DNA from: Pseudomonas grimontii
GTDB taxonomy: Bacteria; Pseudomonadota; Gammaproteobacteria; Pseudomonadales; Pseudomonadaceae
Direction: 5' to 3'
Length of the DNA: 37,725 nt
Assembly (NCBI RefSeq): GCF_007858185.1
Contig: NZ_VFES01000038.1
Location: 1 to 37,725, forward strand
How positions within the stretch are numbered: position 1 is the stretch's first letter; every line of letters begins with the position of its first letter. Of this stretch, positions 17,480-26,566 are shown in pieces. A program made the position numbers and the translations under genes. Under the pieces are notes generated by a model. It did no database searches. It was not told where the DNA came from and worked only from the letters and a program-made list of their open reading frames with translations.

Positions 17480-18544
17480 TTAATTTAACAACTGATATAT
17501 TTCATTAATCGTGGACTGCGCCAGTTGTTTCTGTGCATTTCCTCCAGCGGTAGAATCAGCCGTATAATCAGGCACAAATTCATCTATCGCACCTCTGTGA
17601 ATCAAGCACGACCCGGTGCGCGTCTCAGCGGTGAATTTCTTGTTCTTGTCTGAGTAATTATATAAAGAAAAGGGTGTACCTAATGAGTAAGCAACCACCG
17701 CGGGATGCAGCCGTGCGCTGAGTATGTGTCTAGCGTTTTTTATATAAGCCATGGACTTGTCAATATCAGAACCTGGAATCTTGAATACCGTAAAGCCACG
17801 TTCTTTCAACTCGCGCTCTGCATACAGCGACACGTCGGTATCTACCTCTGCATCCGCATTGAATATCCCAATCTTGCTAACACCCAACCGCCAGCAAATT
17901 CTGATTGAAACATCTAATAGCTGGCCGTAAACCTCGCCATTGGGTTGGACGCCATAACCTTCAAGATCGCGCAGACACACAATAATGTAATTATCGCCTA
18001 CTTCCAGATCCGCCACAGCACTTGCGTCATCAGTCTCGAGCGCATAAGCCAAATCCACGGATTGTTTGATTTTTCCTTCGCTGACCCAAGGGTTTATCTT
18101 TCTAATCGCCTGTAACGAAGCTGAGTCTCGAATATAAAATGCCTTCGCCAGTACCGTTGCAAAAAATAAAATCAATCGGGTTTTAATTTTTTTATGATTA
18201 TCTACGCCAATGCCAGCATAGATAACCTTAGCGCCGAACAGACGAGCCAAGGCCATGTACTTGATCCCTCCCGTGCCCCCCTCATCCATGAAGCATGTTC
18301 CGCCCCCCCAAATGATTGCAAAACTCTTAATAACGCTTTTGTAAGCAAGCAACCTGTTTGCCTTATTCAGCTCAACCACGGCAATATGATCTGCACTGAT
18401 GAACCCCTGTTTTTTAAGTGCCTCACCATCTCCGTAGGTTAATACCGTATACACTACGCCTGGTCTGCGCACCGACAAAAGTGATTTAAGCATTAAAAGA
18501 TCACCAAAATTATTACCATAGTAACCAATGACGGAAATGTTCAT
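17480..18544 (-). CDS. polysaccharide pyruvyltransferase family protein
   Basis: Members of this family transfer pyruvate from phosphoenolpyruvate onto a sugar as a ketal, making the polymer acidic. The 354-residue protein opens with SVIGYYGNNFGDLLML, the GxxNxGD start of the WcaK/CsaB family. It has AIIWGGGTCFMDEGG, an internal Rossmann-like repeat (YIIVCLRDLEG), and ARHILSARLHPAVVAYSLG with the conserved His. It overlaps the wzx stop by ATGA. A run of seven G lies in the WGGG codons. The acceptor sugar is unknown. Confidence 0.85.
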   Translation of the reverse strand: MNISVIGYYGNNFGDLLMLKSLLSVRRPGVVYTVLTYGDGEALKKQGFISADHIAVVELNKANRLLAYKSVIKSFAIIWGGGTCFMDEGGTGGIKYMALARLFGAKVIYAGIGVDNHKKIKTRLILFFATVLAKAFYIRDSASLQAIRKINPWVSEGKIKQSVDLAYALETDDASAVADLEVGDNYIIVCLRDLEGYGVQPNGEVYGQLLDVSIRICWRLGVSKIGIFNADAEVDTDVSLYAERELKERGFTVFKIPGSDIDKSMAYIKNARHILSARLHPAVVAYSLGTPFSLYNYSDKNKKFTAETRTGSCLIHRGAIDEFVPDYTADSTAGGNAQKQLAQSTINEIYQLLN

Positions 18545-19716
18545 GCATTCAAACTCTTTCTATAAATAATGTAGTACGAGACGGCGACAAATAACTCACT
18601 AATCACAATGCTTGCACCAATGCCGTACGCATCAAATGGCATCAACAAAACAAACAAGCTTACTTGCAACGCCACTCCAACACTGGAGACTATTACTTTT
18701 TTGCTGACCCACTCTTCGCTCAACAATGCCGCGCCTAAAGGCGTTGCAAAAAACCTGAACGCAATGGACAGAGCGGCAATTTGCAATACCTGTGCGGCAA
18801 ACGCATATTCAACACCAAAAACCAAATGCACCAATTCCTCGGAATAAATACTCAAACAAATGGCCACCATCACCCCTACACCAAACGAATACAGAGCATG
18901 TTTAAAGGGGATAGATCTTTCAGCACCCGAAAGTGCATGATAACTCTTTATAAAATACGTATTGAACACCGTATTGGGCGCAATATATAGTGCGGTGAGC
19001 AGTGTATTGCAAATCGCCAGGTAGCCTGAATAAGTAGACCCATAAATGGCCCCTAACAACGAGATCGGAATTTGCAGTTGGGCTATATTTAGAGCGCCGT
19101 TCAACGAGTATTTAATGGACCCACTCAGAAAATCTCGAACCTTTAAAGCAGAGCTCTTGCCATGTCGCGTTATCAACATCAAACACAACACCGCGCAAAA
19201 AATATTGGCGACACCCAGTGCCGCGGCTGCGCTCATTAAGCTTGGTGTCACTGAATGAAAAATCGCCGCAACACATATTATTCGTGAAAGGGGTACGGCC
19301 ACCTGACCTAAAGACATCCGCAAAGGACTGCTCCTGAGCTGACCCTGAGTGATGACTATCGACTGGGCAGACAGCGCGGCGACACCCGTTGCCAGTGCCG
19401 CGGCCGCAAAGACATGCATTCCAGCGCTGTATAACAGAGTGAAACTTACTGCAAAAGCCACCAGCGTATTGATTAATAGGCAAACATAGGCAACTTGCAT
19501 GTATTGCGCATATTCGTCTGGCGCCCTGCTGACCCGCCTCAGCAGTAAGCTATTCACACCGCTGAACGCCAATGCCGCGAGCGTGATGGTAATAGCGTTA
19601 GAGAATGACACAAGACCAAAGCTGGCCGCGTCCAGCGCTCTGCTGAGTATGACTTGAAGTAAGAATGTTGCGCCCGCAGCGCCAAACGATGAGATCAGTA
19701 GTTGAATCGCCTTCAA
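18541..19716 (-). CDS. wzx: Wzx-type oligosaccharide flippase
   Basis: A polytopic inner-membrane protein with about 12 hydrophobic segments over 391 residues, of the polysaccharide transporter (PST/MOP) superfamily. It should flip the undecaprenyl-linked repeat unit to the periplasm. The N-terminal SSFGAAGATFLLQVILSRAL and ASFGLVSFSNAITITLAAL match the family's opening pattern. I prefer TTG 19716, since AGGAG lies seven bases upstream; a TTG eight codons earlier (19740) overlaps the GH5 stop as TTGA and is the alternative. Confidence 0.85.
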   Translation of the reverse strand: MKAIQLLISSFGAAGATFLLQVILSRALDAASFGLVSFSNAITITLAALAFSGVNSLLLRRVSRAPDEYAQYMQVAYVCLLINTLVAFAVSFTLLYSAGMHVFAAAALATGVAALSAQSIVITQGQLRSSPLRMSLGQVAVPLSRIICVAAIFHSVTPSLMSAAAALGVANIFCAVLCLMLITRHGKSSALKVRDFLSGSIKYSLNGALNIAQLQIPISLLGAIYGSTYSGYLAICNTLLTALYIAPNTVFNTYFIKSYHALSGAERSIPFKHALYSFGVGVMVAICLSIYSEELVHLVFGVEYAFAAQVLQIAALSIAFRFFATPLGAALLSEEWVSKKVIVSSVGVALQVSLFVLLMPFDAYGIGASIVISELFVAVSYYIIYRKSLNA

Positions 19717-19736
19717 GGAAAAACTCCTGCGTGCCC

Positions 19737-20795
19737 TCAATCAGAGGTCTGAAATCGTTCGTTCAATTTAAAGTATTCCTTCAGAAGCAAATATTTCCTT
19801 GATGCAGGGTCGGGCGCCAGACCTTTTTTTGAAAGGGTCATTTGCGGATTCCAGATATCCGCTTCCTTATAAGATTGATAAAACCAGCTCCAGCGATTTT
19901 TTTCGAACAGGTCAATCAGTGTCTGCATATACAACTGCGCGTCATCCACTGGACTATAATTCGACACACTGAATTCTCCGACGATCACCGGTCCGGAATA
20001 CGTTAATACTCGGGCCAATGTTTTTTTGAAATAAATATTCAAACCGTCTTCACTTCTCAGCAAAAATGGTAAACGTTGATCCGCCGGAAAGCCCCGCACC
20101 CCCTGATGAGTGAAATAACCAGGATCATAATAATGCAGGCTTCCAATTATTTTCTTTTCATCTATCAACTGCGTAATTTCATTCCAGTTGGAGCGCTGAC
20201 CATTAGGAATTCCGTTCGGCTGAATAGTGATACGTGGCTGAATAAGCACAATCTTGTCCGGTGAGATCCTCACTATCGTTCCTGATACCTTTTTTAAAAA
20301 CTCAAGATAACCAACCCGCTCAATGGGCGCTGGCTCATTGACGATGTCATATCCGATTATTATGCTTTCTTTTTTATATCTCTCTGCCAGTTGCGCATAG
20401 CTTGAAATCAAGCTTTGCATTAGATCAGTATTCCGCCAGTACTCGTCCTCGGTCGATCCTGAATATCTTTTTACATTGCCGGGGAATGTATGAATATCGA
20501 CCAAAATTAAAATATTGTATTTTTTTGCATACCGAACATAGCTATCAAGCACAGTTACTGCGGTACTATCCAACCCACCACGGTCGTCAAACAGTGGGTG
20601 TGATGCAAATGCCACGCGCACCGCATTTACATTCAAGCCATCCAGATTCTCGAAGTCTTGCTCCGTCAAATTTAAATCGATGTTAAATCCACGTAACTGT
20701 ATGCCTGGATTATAAGCACCTGCCTTCTGGGTGGAGGCTTGGAGACCGAAACTGATCGCCAACAGAAATACGCACAGGAAGGCGCTTCTACGCAT
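19737..20795 (-). CDS. secreted GH5-type glycoside hydrolase
   Basis: A 352-residue protein with a signal peptide (hydrophobic 5-18, cleavage near QAS). The fold is a GH5-like barrel. GYDIVNEPAP carries the acid/base Glu154 after Asn153, and PVIVGEFSV carries the nucleophile Glu274. HYYDPGYFTHQG lies between, with the family's His-Tyr. It overlaps wzy by 8 bases and wzx by a few. It is probably periplasmic and would cut its own polymer during export or on turnover, as PslG does in P. aeruginosa; the substrate is inferred from location only. Confidence 0.88.
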   Translation of the reverse strand: MRRSAFLCVFLLAISFGLQASTQKAGAYNPGIQLRGFNIDLNLTEQDFENLDGLNVNAVRVAFASHPLFDDRGGLDSTAVTVLDSYVRYAKKYNILILVDIHTFPGNVKRYSGSTEDEYWRNTDLMQSLISSYAQLAERYKKESIIIGYDIVNEPAPIERVGYLEFLKKVSGTIVRISPDKIVLIQPRITIQPNGIPNGQRSNWNEITQLIDEKKIIGSLHYYDPGYFTHQGVRGFPADQRLPFLLRSEDGLNIYFKKTLARVLTYSGPVIVGEFSVSNYSPVDDAQLYMQTLIDLFEKNRWSWFYQSYKEADIWNPQMTLSKKGLAPDPASRKYLLLKEYFKLNERFQTSD

Positions 20796-22066
20796 GTTGT
20801 TTTACTCTATCATTGAGACCACAGATAATTCCGAAATTTATCCAGATAATGGCTTGTATACTATCGGCCCGAAAGGACCAGCCCTGAATGCCTGTAATCA
20901 ATATTGCTATTATAGAAACCAGCGCAGCTGCAGAGGCATTATTAACAAAAACCTCGGCACCTCTTTTCATCGTATTTTTATGAATTTTATAAATACAAAA
21001 TATAAGAAACAAATAGCTGGTAATGCCTAAAAGCCCCGTTTCGGCCATGACAAGCAGATACATATTGTGCGCTGGATACCTGAAACTCCGCGAGGCGCCA
21101 AACTCGTCGTACTTTTCCATGACATCTACAAAATTATTCCATCCCACACCAATAATCGGATGCTCCACGAACATATTCAGCGCGATCTTTGCCAAAATCA
21201 GCCTTGAGGTCGTACTTGACTCTGGCGCGTCAAAAAATCTCGCATAAAGATTTTCCAGGTTGTAAATAGCGCCGGCCATAATTACGAAAGAGAACATTAC
21301 CGAGGTGTAGATGATTTTTTTATTTCTTAATATAGAACGCCCATTCGGCCGTTTGAAATAGAACAGACAAAGACCTACCACAAAAAAATACAATACAATT
21401 TGAGTTCTTGAGTAGGTCAGGCAAATCACTACAAAACCTGCCACGATTGCACTTATATACAATAACCTGCTCCGCCCATTAACTGCACCATACACACAGA
21501 ATGGCAACAACAGCACCGTGAACAGCGAGAGTAATGCAGGGTGCCTCAGCGTACCAGTGACTCGGGTGATGCCATTTTCCACAAAAAGCTCCTTTACTTG
21601 CTGAGCGTCTTCCGTGATATCGCCCGTGGCCAATTGATAGACCGCATATAATGTTTCAAAAAGAATTAATAACGCCGCTACCTTGGTAAATTTCCCCACC
21701 GATTTTTCGTCCCGAAAAACCGACCGTACCACCAGAAACAAAACAATTATTTTCCATTGGCGGACTATTTCATATAGCGTGAAACTAATCGCCTCCGAAT
21801 TAATGATCGAGGCAGAAGACAGCATGACAAACAAGATCGCTAACGCCGTAACTCTATCTATCTTGATTTTTTCAAGATTGATTTTTTTACTGAAAAAAAC
21901 AATAGAGACCAATATCAACAAAAGAAAGATGTCGTAGGGCGCGATGGACAGCTCAGCCCCCCCCAAGATGTATATCAGCGCCCGTCAACCGATACCTCAG
22001 GTTGAATGCAGTGGCCACTAAAAGCAGTGGGAAAAAAATATAATTAACTAGCGCCGTCACTCGCAT
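20788..22066 (-). pseudogene. wzy: Wzy-type polymerase, split by a frameshift in a G8 run
   Basis: The main frame (from TTG 21966 to 20788) gives ~391 residues of a polytopic O-antigen polymerase/ligase family protein, with the periplasmic-loop signature PAHNMYLLVMAETGLLG. A second frame from ATG 22066 overlaps the acyltransferase stop by 10 bases. It encodes MRVTALVNYIFFPLLLVATA and on to ADIHLGG, a typical first membrane helix, and then hits TGA just after a run of eight G (21957-21964). With seven G the two frames join smoothly (GADIHLGGAELSIAPYD). So the gene is either phase-variable, recently broken or a sequencing error. It should polymerise the repeat unit in the periplasm. If the helix is dispensable, the TTG start within the run may still give a product. 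Confidence 0.8.
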
Positions 22067-23220
22067 TTTAATTCTCGCGAATAAACTGAAGCCGCTATTT
22101 TTTTACCGACTTTAATAAAAGGCAGTTCGACCCACTTGTGAATCAACGATGAAATAAAATACGTAAGCAGTATCGACAGCACGATAAACAATGCCACCCT
22201 ATCGCTACTAAGATAGCCCAGTTTTTTTGCCGCGATCATCACGAGATCGATAACCAGAATATGAATCAAATACGTCGGGTACGATACCCCACCCAACCTC
22301 ATTAACACTTTGCTCCTTAGTGGTGCTTTAGACAGCTCCAATATCCTGGCAAGTACAGGTTGATCAAGCTTGCTGTTTAGCTTAAAGACTATTGCCAATA
22401 CAGCCCATAACATTATCGAGGTAAAATTGGCAAATGATCGGGTAACAAGACCAACCGCCAAGACGATCACAATTATCAAAAGACCGTTGCGCAACTCGCC
22501 CTTATCACGATGAAATAAATCGTGAGTCAACATACCCATGATGAAAACAGGCAATTTTATTAAAATGAAGCTGCCATAAGAGAAAGTCAGTCCGGAATTT
22601 TCCAGGAACAATAACGCCAGCACGCTGAAAACGACTAGCAACTCCTTTCCTCGCCTATATGGAAAAACAGCTACTAACAAAGGCGCGATCAGGTAAAACT
22701 GCCATTCCAGCGTAAGGCTCCAGGCCGGCGCCAAAAAAGCATCTCCCGCATGTGCAAGCCATTGATCCGGAATTACCCCCTGAAGCAGCAAAACACAAGG
22801 AATCAGGTACGCTGTGATATTACCCGCAATGCTTGTCCAATAATGTTCAACTGCCGCTGATTGCGCTGGGCTATTCCACGGCAAGTCCATACGCACACTC
22901 ATTCTTGCATTGAACAATAGCGCAGCGAGCGCCATGGCCAATAAATAAATCGGAATGATTCTGAACGCGCGCCGAATAATATAAGGTCGGTATCCGCGAC
23001 TCTTCCCATTCAATGCCATCGCGATAAAAAAACCGCTCAAACAGATGAAAATATCTACTGGGATGGCGGTAGCCAATAGAATTTCATTAATCATGGGAGG
23101 GACCTGCCCTATTGCCGAGCGAAAGCACGAGTAGAGGTGCCCAAATACAACCCACCACGCCATCAGTCCTCGAATAGACTCCAGCTCTACGTAGAATTCC
23201 TGTTTATTTGCTATGGCCAT
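22057..23220 (-). CDS. acyltransferase 3 family membrane protein
   Basis: A 387-residue inner-membrane protein with about ten hydrophobic segments, of the OafA/YrhL type that O-acetylates surface sugars. The N-terminal ELESIRGLMAWWVVFGHLYS carries the conserved Arg-Gly and the catalytic-type His. PVDIFICLSGFFIAMAL, YIIRRAFRIIPIYLLA and the SLTLEWQFYLIAPLL segment are family landmarks. It is the first gene after the ops element, 119 bases downstream of it. Its 3' end overlaps the first wzy codons. The acyl group is most likely acetyl. Confidence 0.88.
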   Translation of the reverse strand: MAIANKQEFYVELESIRGLMAWWVVFGHLYSCFRSAIGQVPPMINEILLATAIPVDIFICLSGFFIAMALNGKSRGYRPYIIRRAFRIIPIYLLAMALAALLFNARMSVRMDLPWNSPAQSAAVEHYWTSIAGNITAYLIPCVLLLQGVIPDQWLAHAGDAFLAPAWSLTLEWQFYLIAPLLVAVFPYRRGKELLVVFSVLALLFLENSGLTFSYGSFILIKLPVFIMGMLTHDLFHRDKGELRNGLLIIVIVLAVGLVTRSFANFTSIMLWAVLAIVFKLNSKLDQPVLARILELSKAPLRSKVLMRLGGVSYPTYLIHILVIDLVMIAAKKLGYLSSDRVALFIVLSILLTYFISSLIHKWVELPFIKVGKKIAASVYSRELKCE

Positions 23221-23339
23221 CGTTTTCTCAAATATAAATCAGGAGAAACCACTTGAATTCCATGAACTGCAAGCCCCTTACATTCGGACCCGCTAGATGT
23301 TGCCCGCAGATTCAGCCTCGGACACTTCTTCGAAATTCC

Positions 23340-23353
23340 CACGCTACCGCCCC
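23340..23353 (-). promoter_or_regulatory. ops element (RfaH recruitment site)
   Basis: On the minus strand the sequence reads GGGGCGGTAGCGTG. It contains the full 12-base ops core GGCGGTAGCGTG known from enterobacterial rfb, rfa and hemolysin operons, where it pauses RNA polymerase and loads RfaH. It lies in the only long non-coding gap of the upper operon, 225 bases between wzc and the acyltransferase gene, in the coding orientation. An RfaH-like gene is encoded 3.2 kb away at 26567. Exact identity plus the neighbouring regulator makes chance unlikely. Confidence 0.9.
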
Positions 23354-23445
23354 AGGATTTAGTGTCACTTTCCCGAGAACACACTGTCATAACCGCACAT
23401 AACGCACTTTAGTAGCTCTGCATCCCTGACTTGATAGTATCCGCA

Positions 23446-25674
23446 TCAGCTCACATCGGATTTATACTCATAATTATAGTAGCCATAGGCACCGTACCCA
23501 TACTTCGCGGACGCTCGTTTTTCTACGCCATTTAAAATGGCACCCTTCAATTCAACTCCATTTTGATTGAATCGACGAATGGTGAACTCTATTTCACGGG
23601 CAGGATTAAAGCCGAATCTGGTGACAATCAGATTGGTTCCAGACTGCCGCCCGACAATCGCGGCATCCGTCACCGCCAACAATGGAGGGGTATCGAGGAT
23701 TACTAAGTCGTACATTTCACTGACGTGCGACAGCAGCTCAGTGAAGTTTCGATGCATGAGCAATTCCGAAGGGTTAGGCGGTATTTGCCCTCGACTAATG
23801 AAGTCAAAGTTTTCGATGTCCGTTTTATGGACCGCCGTTTTCAGTTCGCAGCGCTTTGCCAAAAGATCGGAAAGCCCATTGGCGCTGGAAGTTTTCATGA
23901 CTTTATGTATGTAGCCTTTTCGCATATCGACGTCGATTACTAATACACGCAACCCTGTTTGAGCGACTACCGCTGCCAAATTGACAGACACAAACGTTTT
24001 TCCCACTTGTGGGCTAGGACCAGAAATCATCAGACGGTTGTTGCTGGCTTCATGCATTGCAAAATGCAGGCTTGTACGCAAACTACGAATCGCTTCAATG
24101 GCTAAATCCGTAGGGTGATTCATGGCCAAAACCCCGATAGCTCGATTTAGGTGCTTCCCCGTACTTGATTTTTTTTCTTCCAGGTCTTTTTGCAGCGTGC
24201 TGTAGGGTATGGACGCATAGACCGGGAGACCCAGTTTCTCAATAGCTTCCGGACCTTCTATCCCTCTATTTAGTGCCTTGCGCAGCAAGACCAGCAGAAC
24301 CGCCAGGAATCCACCAAGGAAGGTTGCTACCAAAACAATCAGGATTTTCTTCGGTTTGACCGGTTTGATCAGATTCACATCCGCCGCATCAATCAAACGC
24401 ACATTACCCACCGTCCCGGCTCGCATCACGTCGAGTTCCTGGGATTTGTTGAGCAGTTGCGTATAAATTGCCGTGCCCACCTCGACATCGCGGTTCAGGC
24501 TGAGTAGTTCCTGCTGTGTCGAAGGAAGGTCCTGGACTTTCTCTGCCAGCCCCTGTTGCTTGCTGCTCAATTCACCAATCTGCGCAAGCAAAGCACGGTA
24601 AGCCGGGTGTTGGCGGGTGAATTTTCTATCCATCTCGGCTTGCTGGAGTTTTAGCTGAGAGATGGCGGTATCAAGCGACACGATCTGGTCCAGGATCGCT
24701 TTTGTTTCCAGGCTGATGTCCACGGACTTCGTACGAGTCTGGTACGCATTGAGGGCATTACCGGCTTTTTCGAGGTCACTCTTGACCTGAGGTAACTGCT
24801 CCTTTAAAAACTCCAGGCTTTGAGCAGCCTCGGCCGAAGTTCTTTGCACGTTCTGCTCGACATAGAGCGTGGAAATCTTATTCAAGATTTTTACCGCCAA
24901 CTCCGGCTCGGTACTTTCTAACGCCAGCCCGATAATTCCGGACTCTTTCCCACGCTCCGTTACGTCCAGCGCCTCCTGATAATCCAAAATGCTGGTCAAT
25001 CGGGGCTTGCGGACGATACTAAAGCGGGTTCCGACGTTTGCACGTAACGCTTCGACAAAAACCTTAACGCCGTTTTGCTCAATAAGCTCACCCACCCGCC
25101 CTTGTGCCAGGAGTTCATCATCCTCATCAAAAAGCTTGAACTCCCTATTACTACTCGCAATAAATGTTAATTTTTTCGCAAGTGTGCTTTGCGGCAGATC
25201 TAGACGAGCTATTTTCAGCGATTCCCCCCCCCACGCGTAGCCCGCCATACCCAACCAGGGTGTGGCAAGTTCGTCAGGGTTTGTATTTTTATAACGGCGC
25301 GCAAAAAAACCACCGATGACGGGGAAGTAATCAGGTTCTACGATAATGGCCAGTTTCAGCTCATCCACTGTCTTGCCAATCACTGCACGTGACTTGATAA
25401 GTTCAATTTCGGTCGCAGAGGGCGACTCTTTTCCCAGCATACTGCTAACGTCAGAGAACCCTAACAAATCGTTCTTTTTCGCTTCAACCTGCAGCATTGC
25501 ATTCGCTTGAAAAACCGGCGTTGCCAGCACCGCATACGCCGCACCGGTCATCATAAAGGCGCCGGTGATCGCTGCAATCAACCATTTATGGTCGATAAGT
25601 GTTCCAAACAAACCAAGGAGATCAATCTCGTCGGCGTCGTCTTCCCGTACGGTGGCTATTCGCGCTTGCTGCAT
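23446..25674 (-). CDS. wzc: Wzc-type chain-length regulator and BY-kinase
   Basis: An inner-membrane polysaccharide co-polymerase fused to a tyrosine autokinase, 742 residues. A Wzz-type N-terminus starts EIDLLGLFGTLIDHKW. The first membrane helix is at about 32-50, a long periplasmic coiled-coil region at about 280-400, and the second helix at about 443-464. The kinase has EAIRSLRTSL (527-536), Walker A GPSPQVGKT (552-560), Walker A' VLVIDVDMR and Walker B LVILDTPP. Its tail holds seven tyrosines between 725 and 737, the autophosphorylation cluster. A run of nine G codes for Trp148-Gly-Gly-Glu151, so slippage there would truncate the protein at about 150 residues. It should be dephosphorylated by the phosphatase encoded just upstream. 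Confidence 0.96.
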   Translation of the reverse strand: MQQARIATVREDDADEIDLLGLFGTLIDHKWLIAAITGAFMMTGAAYAVLATPVFQANAMLQVEAKKNDLLGFSDVSSMLGKESPSATEIELIKSRAVIGKTVDELKLAIIVEPDYFPVIGGFFARRYKNTNPDELATPWLGMAGYAWGGESLKIARLDLPQSTLAKKLTFIASSNREFKLFDEDDELLAQGRVGELIEQNGVKVFVEALRANVGTRFSIVRKPRLTSILDYQEALDVTERGKESGIIGLALESTEPELAVKILNKISTLYVEQNVQRTSAEAAQSLEFLKEQLPQVKSDLEKAGNALNAYQTRTKSVDISLETKAILDQIVSLDTAISQLKLQQAEMDRKFTRQHPAYRALLAQIGELSSKQQGLAEKVQDLPSTQQELLSLNRDVEVGTAIYTQLLNKSQELDVMRAGTVGNVRLIDAADVNLIKPVKPKKILIVLVATFLGGFLAVLLVLLRKALNRGIEGPEAIEKLGLPVYASIPYSTLQKDLEEKKSSTGKHLNRAIGVLAMNHPTDLAIEAIRSLRTSLHFAMHEASNNRLMISGPSPQVGKTFVSVNLAAVVAQTGLRVLVIDVDMRKGYIHKVMKTSSANGLSDLLAKRCELKTAVHKTDIENFDFISRGQIPPNPSELLMHRNFTELLSHVSEMYDLVILDTPPLLAVTDAAIVGRQSGTNLIVTRFGFNPAREIEFTIRRFNQNGVELKGAILNGVEKRASAKYGYGAYGYYNYEYKSDVS
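25224..25232 (-). repeat. G9 homopolymer inside wzc
   Basis: Nine consecutive G on the coding strand (nine C on plus) within codons 148-151. The reading frame is intact at this length. Such tracts are prone to slippage. Confidence 0.8.
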
Positions 25675-25719
25675 AAGTCAGATTCTTTGCCTTTATTACG
25701 GTTCATAAAATAGTGGCCA

Positions 25720-26160
25720 TCAGCGAGTTAAGCGCTGTGCCCATGCGTTTACAGCTTCTTCGATCAACGCATAAGCATGGACAAAAGCAGGTTTGCCCTG
25801 ACGGTAAGGGTCACGGATCTCACGATCGTTTTGCCATTTCCCCAGCATCAGTACCTTGCCTCTCGCTTCAGGAGCGATGTTGAGCACGCCGCTGACATGT
25901 TTTCGTTCCATCACTAGGATCAGGTCCGCCTCGCTGATCGCTTGAGTCGCTAGCTGAGTGGCCTCGTGCTCTGCGGGTGCATAACCATGCGCCTCGAGTA
26001 CCGCGCGGGCCGTCGGTTCGATGGGTGCACCGACCAGCGCCGCCAGGCCGGCGGAACTGACCTCAATATCAGAATCAGGCAGTGCCCCACGCAGGAGATT
26101 TTCCGCGATGGGACTACGGCAAATATTACCAACACAGACAATCAAAACTCTTTTAAGCAA
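25720..26160 (-). CDS. wzb: low-molecular-weight protein tyrosine phosphatase (Wzb type)
   Basis: This cytoplasmic partner removes phosphate from Wzc. The active-site loop is CVGNICRS (Cys9 to Ser16) and the catalytic Asp is in DPY (117-119). I start at TTG 26160, giving 146 residues, which is the family's usual size. GGAGAG lies seven bases upstream and the first residues run straight into the first beta strand (KRVLIVCVGN). In-frame ATGs at about 26214 and 26304 would add an unrelated N-terminus. It is first in the minus-strand operon and lies 45 bases before wzc. It is divergent from the rfaH-like gene. Confidence 0.9.
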   Translation of the reverse strand: MLKRVLIVCVGNICRSPIAENLLRGALPDSDIEVSSAGLAALVGAPIEPTARAVLEAHGYAPAEHEATQLATQAISEADLILVMERKHVSGVLNIAPEARGKVLMLGKWQNDREIRDPYRQGKPAFVHAYALIEEAVNAWAQRLTR

Positions 26161-26566
26161 GATAAATCTCTCCGTCTTGTCAACATTAGCGGTGACATCA
26201 CACTTGCCGAACATAAGAGTTTTTAACCACAGATAGACTTGGGCCTCTGTAGACCCAGAAAAAGCAGCGTCAGGCTTACAACTTAGGCGGGTATTTATTA
26301 CCACGCCCTTTGAACTTAACCCAAGTTTTTATCCGGACAAAAAATAACACTTCTGCGCTATCGGCGCCTTGCACGATTATTGAGGTATTTATTCCGACGG
26401 TTTCTAACAGTTATGGATTTACAGTGATCGTTCGATCTAAAATTTTTCCATAGTATCCAATAGACAATAATCGGTACCCGTAGCTGGTCTGTACCTGCCA
26501 GGTAGATATGGAGCTCCCGGGGCATGCGTCGATTGAATAGGGTGACTTACAAATGAACAACGTTGC
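26161..26566. promoter_or_regulatory. divergent control region between wzb and rfaH
   Basis: About 400 bases, A+T rich, with no gene. The element GGTATTTATTACC at 26290-26302 recurs as GGTATTTATTCC at 26384-26395; both are imperfect dyads and could bind a regulator. Around 26248-26265 a TGGG.CT/AG.CCCA stem can form in the wzb leader RNA, in competition with an ACAGA/TCTGT pairing. A TACCT/AGGTA dyad lies at 26492-26504 before rfaH. Promoters for both directions must be here, but I could not fix their boxes. Confidence 0.5.

Noticed and set aside
26501..26510. GGTAGATATG before rfaH as a second ops-like site
   Set aside because: It needs an inserted base and lacks the GGC start. The true core at 23340 is exact, so I do not call this one.
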